Both the position numbers and the translations under genes were made by a program. 64,000 nucleotides of DNA from Daldinia sp. FL1419. Lineage: Eukaryota; Ascomycota; Sordariomycetes; Xylariales; Hypoxylaceae. Shown here one piece after another: positions 58,901-64,000 of the stretch. The notes under the pieces were generated by a model that searched no databases, was not told where the DNA came from, and saw nothing but the letters and a program-made list of their open reading frames with translations. The stretch lies in assembly GCA_025201765.1 (NCBI GenBank), contig MU623353.1, positions 124,001 to 188,000 of the forward strand, given 5' to 3'. How positions within the stretch are numbered: position 1 is the stretch's first letter; every line of letters starts with the position of its first letter.

Positions 58901-59983
58901 AATTTGTCTCTCTACTCTGTGAACCTCCTTTGCGGCATCAGCCTGTTCCTTACGAGCAGCTTCAAGCTTTCTCTCAAACGACTCAACATTACGCCGGAAT
59001 TCCTTGAGGTTCTCCTGGTGATCCTGGATCTTAGCACTGGAATCATCCATAACCTGCTGAAAATGGTATAGCTTCCAAAGGATGTGAGTAACAATGGCGG
59101 CATCACGCTCCTCCGTCTTCTTCTCAAAGTTCTCCGCCTCGCGTTTTTGTTCCTGGTACTGTTTGATCTCGGAATTTATACCACGCCGCCTCTGGAGCTG
59201 GAAGTTGGAATTCTCGGCGGCCTGGTCCGCTTCGCTTTGGAGTCTTTCGTATTCGGCCTTGTATTCTAAACTGCCTGATATTTGCTCGATTAGACGAGTC
59301 AAATCCTGGGGAGATTGAGCCGCGATAGCTTCAACATCACCCTGGAATACGAGGAAGTTGCGAGCTTTGATGAGAATATTCTCAGCTTCGAGGGCCTCGT
59401 TGTACTGCTGGGCTGTGACGACGCGATCGTTGATGCGGTATTCGCTCGAACCCTGGCTAGTAATACTGCGCTTCCATCGCTGCTCATCACCAGCATCATC
59501 TTCATATACAGCCATGACCCAGGCAGTTTTAGGGTCGCTGCGATTCGGTTTGTCATTATCGCCGCCGTTAACGTGTCCATTTGTGTGTCCATTCGTAGTC
59601 GGGTCCACAGCCGAACCGTCATCGTTAATTTTGGACGTCTTAAGAACTCGACCACGATATACTAAATCTTTCAGGTGGGCAGAACGTAGATGCGACGACT
59701 TAATACCTAGGACGAAAGAGATAGCATCCATGCTATAGAGTCAGGTTAATACGCGATGCGCAAAAGGTCGATCGTACAGAAGGATGGGTATAGCATACGA
59801 ATTGGATTTACCGGATCCATTTGGGCCGATAATAGATGTAAAGTAAGAGTCGCCAAAGAGGAGGGTATGATGACCCTTATAGGATTTAAAGTCTTTAATT
59901 TGTTAGCTTCGTCGCATATTTTTTGAAGCTCTCGAGGGGATGGTATACTCACTAAATAGCTCAAGACGAATGAGTTTACCCAT
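55963..59983 (-). CDS. SMC1: Cohesin subunit Smc1 (SMC family ATPase)
   Basis: Structural maintenance of chromosomes protein, the partner of Smc3 and Rad21/Scc1 in the cohesin ring. Exons 59983-59953, 59892-59799, 59732-56777, 56725-56048 and 55980-55963 give 1258 aa in frame, normal for Smc1. The N-terminal head has MGKLIRLELFNFKSYKG and the Walker A motif GPNGSGKSN (residues 33-41). A fungal-type insert rich in Asn/Gly/His (NGHTNGHVNGG) follows. Long coiled coils span about 180-500 and 680-1030. The hinge between them has RDFDSVIVDSEKTGVECVQY and HKAGLMTGGRGPE. The C-terminal head has the signature LSGGEKTMAALALLFA and Walker B FFVLDEVDAALD. An acidic segment (DAMDIDDGEDADIMD) lies in the second coil. 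The last exon encodes only LRKYV. Two tiny 5' exons flank the Walker A region. Confidence 0.97.
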
Positions 59984-61854
59984 CTTGGCTCAATGAAACT
60001 GGTCAAAGACCTCTAAACGAATATGTGGTGGGATGATGTTGGTTAGATGAGGACGCGACGCGAAGTGATATGCGAAAAGAGGATCCAGCGTCGCTAGGCG
60101 GCTTTAGATCCGATTGTGATTTCAGTTATGACATTTCAATGAAGTGATAAAATGGTATATTAAAATTGGACGCCCCAGCGCATCAAAAGGTATGGATTAA
60201 ATGTTACCTTGGGGATGCGAATAATAGTTATTATGTACGTGGGTAGAAATGTTAAAGTCTAAGTTATCACGATAACTACGACCAATACTTTTTCCACGCT
60301 TTTGCGGAAAGTAGGTACAAGACAAGACGCGACTGTACATTGGTACGGACGCGGGGGGCTTTTCCATTCCGATCTTGGATTAGTTTGTACCTGCTGCCAT
60401 AATAGGCGCATACTAGCCTAGACCTAGGCCAGCTAACCTGTGCATAGCGTACCGAAAAATAGCCGACGGACGTTGCTAGCTAAAGAATAGTATAGTGCAC
60501 CAATCAGCTTCCATGCACTTCATCCTTGAACCTGTCTATGTTATTACATAATATAACTACCTAGGTAGGTACGTACCTAGATATATAGAGGTTTAGGGTA
60601 AATACACTAGATAGAGGGCATGCTCTTATCTGTGTCTCCCACTTATGTGAGAATAGAAAATTTGAAGTTAACCCAAGGCATTTATGTTGTCAGATGTTGC
60701 ATTCTCTCGTTTTATCTCGCTATCGTATCGCATCTTAAGTTCGAGTTAGCGTGAAATTAGTTAGTGTTAATGCACCAGTCTAATAAAGTTTACTTATAAA
60801 TAACCAGGTGTCATAAGAGGTATACACACTATAAATGCCCAATGGCGTCATTATCATACCTGCTTCTCAGGGTCTTAGCTATCATCGACTTATCACATCT
60901 ATTTATTTACCCAAGCTTTCTGGGTACATATGTAATCGTCAGGTAACAAATTTCAGGTTTCAACGTTGCTCTGTTTCTTAAATTCCTCCATCTTTCACCT
61001 TTTTTAAATCCCGTTGCAAGAAAAAAAAGGTACAAGACGACGATAATTACTATATTGCCCCTCAACAAAACCAGCTGTGTCCTCTACGAATCGGACACGA
61101 ATCAAAAAGAGGATCTGGTTCCGACTCTGAAACCGTTCACCCGGGGTTACAAAATACGTATGTACCCAAAGGGTATATATAGTCAGGTAGCTTCGTCTTC
61201 CGGCGTTTACTCATCCTAGAGTCGCATCCGTCTCTGCAGTCTCTGCAGTAGACGATTTTTTGGAGATCTTATAGTAAATAAGAGCCGCCCAAGTTTCGTC
61301 CAACCACAATTCACATTTGGAACACGTCCTTCAGAGAAAGCCACTTACAGGATCACAATTTCAAAAATTCCAACCCACCTGCTTTTTTATACTCTTCCCG
61401 ACTTCGACAACACCACATCTTACCTCTTACCATCAAAATCTAGAACGCAAGGGTCCCCCCTAACGGTTGGCGATTCCTATCGCCCATCACAAGCCTCTAA
61501 GAGTCACGCAATCTCACCGCGTGTTCTTACAACCCGACATACTTACCATACTCGCCATACCGAAACAAAGTCACATGCATCCAAACGCTCACTATCTGCC
61601 TATCTTCGTTTCTCTCTGCCCTTTGCCTCTACTTTCAACCCGTTGTCGGTTCCTTATTTAATTGGACCGGATCCTACTATCCCATCCACTCGGACGCACA
61701 AACGGACAAGGTGAAGCCGTTTTCTTTAGGTCGACGATAGGATAAGAGCAATAATAATAGGCGGTCCCCTGCCCTTTGTTGTGAGTTCGCATTCATTACT
61801 TCCCTGTTGAATGAACCCCCCCACCCCCCCCCTTTTCCATTGTTTTACACGGCG
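59984..61854. promoter_or_regulatory. Divergent promoter/leader region of Smc1 and the GPC acyltransferase
   Basis: A palindromic TACCTAGGTA cluster lies at 60557-60580. The C/T-rich, stop-containing segment from about 61300 to 61850 probably includes a long 5' leader of the plus-strand gene, with at least one short upstream ATG frame (61576, 28 codons). No protein gene recognised. Confidence 0.5.
60557..60580. repeat. TACCTAGGTA palindromic motif cluster
   Basis: ctacctaggtaggtacgtac followed by ctag, an almost fully self-complementary run. Confidence 0.8.
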
Positions 61855-63627
61855 ATGGCTGACATATTAGTTCTAAGAGGAGCTGAAGCTCTTCGTAGAG
61901 TATCTTTTCGTAACGATATTCAACGATTCCCAATTCGTACTCTCGCAGAAATGGCCGATTCCAGCAGATTGGCCCTGCCCTCCAAATCGGAGGGTACACA
62001 TACTGACGACGAAAATGCTCTAACCCCCGATGATGCCACGACACCATCTCCGTCTCTAACGTCTTCGCCTCTTCAGCAGCCTATGGTAGACCCTCACAAA
62101 TTAGGCGATGCCTCTAACAGCCCTCGAATATCAAGGAATCCTTCCTTTTCAGGAAGCAGCTCTTATCATGAGGATTGGGACTCGTATCCTCCTTTGGACA
62201 GATTAACTATCCTAGACCTTCTGGACAATTTCGCTTTACCACAGCAATTGGAGAAGCTGCAAAAAGGAATATCGGCGCAAACGGAAAAGGTCCGCAAATC
62301 GCAAGCTGCTCTTAAGAACAGAGGCCAAGTAGCTAAGGAACGTATGGTCGAAGAATGGCGGCGAAGGGTGCCCTCGGCCGACGAGCAGTTGGAAAGGTAT
62401 AGAAAACGCATGAAGCAGAGTGTGGAAAAGCTCGGCCGCCAATGGAACGACACCAAGGTTATTACGATGCGCGAGAAGGTCTCGTTCATCGGTGGTGTTA
62501 TGAACATTTTCATCAGCGGTTACTTACTGGGCGCATACCCCGAGTATTTCCACATCTGGTACACGGCCCAGCTCGTTTACTACATGCCCATCCGCTTTTA
62601 TACCTATAGGCGACGAGGATACCATTACTTCTTGGCCGACTTGTGTTACTTCGTCAACCTTTTACTTTTCCTCACTCTCTGGATCTTCCCGGCATCTAAG
62701 AGATTGTTTATTGCTTCGTACTGCCTGGCTTACGGAAACAACGCCGTGGCGATTATAATGTGGCGTAATTCGCTCGTGTTCCACGACTTCGACAAGGTCA
62801 CATCCCTGTTCATTCATATTATGCCTTGTGTCACGCTGCATTGCATGGCTCACCTATTCTCACCAGAGAAGCAACGCGAACGATTCCCTGCGCTTTGGAC
62901 CATCAAAAATTCTCCGCCGGGCTCTCCAACCGCTTATGGTAACCTCATATCGATGTTGGCCTGGTCCACGATACCGTACGCCATCTGGCAGCTCACCTAC
63001 TACTTCTTTATCACGGTCCGCCGGCGCGAAAAGATCGCAGCCGGCCGCCCGACATCGTTTACCTGGCTGCGCCGCTCGTACTCCAAGACCTGGATCGGCA
63101 GGATTGTGCTCTCGCTGCCAAATACTTTGCAGGAATTCGCCTTCATGTTGATCCAGTACCTGTATGCTGTTTTAACTATGCTGCCTTGTCCCTTGTGGTT
63201 CTATAGCCGCTGGGCCTCGGCCGCCTTCCTTATCGTGGTCTTCGTATGGAGCGTCTATAATGGTTCCACTTTTTACATCGACGTCTTTGGCAAGCGCTTC
63301 CAGAAAGAGCTCGAGGCCATGAAGCTTGAGGTCGCCAAGTGGCAGAACAGCCCTGACGCGCTCGGGTCCCCGTCGATGGCTTCCACGCCCGCGCCAGATG
63401 TGGAGCACAAGCTTGGCGTGACCGATAATGAAGAGGGCGATGACACGGCCGTCTCAGTTCAGGATCCTGCTAGCGGCCGGCGGCTAAGTGTTGACGAGAT
63501 CCCCCTATTGCATGATGAAAAGCCAGCTAAGGACGGCGAACCTAAGAATGATTCGGTTACCACGGGGATCGACGAGCGTATTAGTGATGCAGTGCGAGCA
63601 AGGAAACCTAGCGAAGCAGTTTCGTGA
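61855..63627 (+). CDS. Glycerophosphocholine acyltransferase, Gpc1/DUF2838 family
   Basis: Membrane enzyme expected to acylate glycerophosphocholine to lysophosphatidylcholine with acyl-CoA, a step in phosphatidylcholine remodelling. Single exon, 590 aa from the ATG at 61855. A second good start at 61951 (AAATGG context, MADSSRLALPSKSEG) would give 558 aa and may be the true one. A Ser/Thr/Pro-rich N-terminus precedes a basic helical segment (EEWRRRVPSADEQLERYRKR). The DUF2838 domain follows from about residue 205, with KVSFIGGVMNIFISGYLLGA, YYMPIRFYTYRRRGYHYFLADLCY and AYGNNAVAIIMWRNSLVFHD, then HIMPCVTLHCMAHLFS and WSVYNGSTFYIDVFGKRF. About eight hydrophobic segments are present. The C-tail is acidic and disordered. 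Length and motif order match the family. Confidence 0.93.
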   Translation: MADILVLRGAEALRRVSFRNDIQRFPIRTLAEMADSSRLALPSKSEGTHTDDENALTPDDATTPSPSLTSSPLQQPMVDPHKLGDASNSPRISRNPSFSGSSSYHEDWDSYPPLDRLTILDLLDNFALPQQLEKLQKGISAQTEKVRKSQAALKNRGQVAKERMVEEWRRRVPSADEQLERYRKRMKQSVEKLGRQWNDTKVITMREKVSFIGGVMNIFISGYLLGAYPEYFHIWYTAQLVYYMPIRFYTYRRRGYHYFLADLCYFVNLLLFLTLWIFPASKRLFIASYCLAYGNNAVAIIMWRNSLVFHDFDKVTSLFIHIMPCVTLHCMAHLFSPEKQRERFPALWTIKNSPPGSPTAYGNLISMLAWSTIPYAIWQLTYYFFITVRRREKIAAGRPTSFTWLRRSYSKTWIGRIVLSLPNTLQEFAFMLIQYLYAVLTMLPCPLWFYSRWASAAFLIVVFVWSVYNGSTFYIDVFGKRFQKELEAMKLEVAKWQNSPDALGSPSMASTPAPDVEHKLGVTDNEEGDDTAVSVQDPASGRRLSVDEIPLLHDEKPAKDGEPKNDSVTTGIDERISDAVRARKPSEAVS

Positions 63628-64000
63628 GGGAATGGTAGAAACACCACTAATGGATATAATTACCACATGCATTTTTGTCAAGATTCTTAAGATATCGGAT
63701 AATCAGCTTGATGGCCCGGGCAGGTCAGCGGAATAATTGGCTAGATTTCATCTCTTTGGCCCGAAACCACATAGAGCGCCAGTTCTTAGTCCGGACTCCG
63801 GCCGGACGATACTTTAAGGTGCTCCCTTGCTTTACATCATTGGTTTCGCGACAATCTTACTTCCCGGCCCGTCATACACGTCGCGTCGTTTGTGCCTGCT
63901 TCTTCTGCTTCTTCCTCTTCAGTGGGATTTGGAGTCCTCGTAAGAGTACCTACTTTATTATGTCGTCGTTACCTGTTATAGCATTGTCATCATCGTCAAA
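63628..64000. other. Right-edge flank
   Basis: 3' flank of the Gpc1-type gene. A plus-strand ATG at 63960 opens a frame to the window edge, and the minus strand has a short frame with a possible donor near 63972. Either could be the edge of a neighbouring gene; neither is supportable from 40 bases. Confidence 0.35.

Noticed and set aside
63800..64000. Possible edge of another gene (minus-strand frame with a donor-like GTAACG near 63972, or plus-strand ATG at 63960)
   Set aside because: Too little sequence. The minus-strand intron would be 36 or 56 nt with ambiguous acceptors, and no family can be recognised.

Overview
The window looks like nuclear chromosomal DNA of a filamentous ascomycete (Pezizomycotina, probably Sordariomycetes; this is inferred from protein families and gene architecture, not from a search). 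Genes are intron-poor to moderately intron-rich. Introns are short (about 45-190 nt) with GT..AG borders and CTAAC/CTGAC-like branch sites. Intergenic DNA is long and AT-rich, and is strewn with short palindromic TACCTAGGTA-type motifs.

Layout. 0.6-5.4 kb: a Golgi alpha-mannosyltransferase (GT15), mitochondrial ribosomal protein uS12m on the minus strand, and a mitochondrial short/branched-chain acyl-CoA dehydrogenase. 7.8-16.4 kb, all on the minus strand: an arrestin-like protein, a KE4/YKE4-type ZIP zinc transporter and a proline-rich transglutaminase-like protein. 18.3-21.3 kb: a long F-box protein. 21.8-41.2 kb is a sparse, accessory-looking region. It holds a Zn2Cys6 regulator whose zinc cluster appears to need a 3-nt microexon, a possible decayed gene, a 14-TM-type MFS efflux transporter, a second Zn2Cys6 regulator with an apparent GC-AG intron, a broken cytochrome P450, a tRNA-Glu(CTC) and an FAD monooxygenase. 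It may be the remains of a secondary-metabolism neighbourhood, but no backbone synthase is present. 42.9-50.3 kb: a small BTB/POZ protein, a DUF2985-type membrane protein, a fungal MscL-type mechanosensitive channel with a zinc ribbon, and an alpha/beta hydrolase (monoglyceride-lipase-like). 50.9-63.6 kb is a housekeeping block: family X DNA polymerase (Pol4/lambda type), TFIIE alpha, cohesin subunit Smc1, and a glycerophosphocholine acyltransferase (Gpc1/DUF2838).

I found no CRISPR array, phage, rRNA operon or intact transposable element. Exon boundaries were worked out by hand from reading frame, splice-site consensus and family conservation, and each spliced model was checked for frame. 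The least certain junctions are flagged in the entries: MFS intron 1, the DUF2985 intron, and intron 2 of the second Zn2Cys6 gene.
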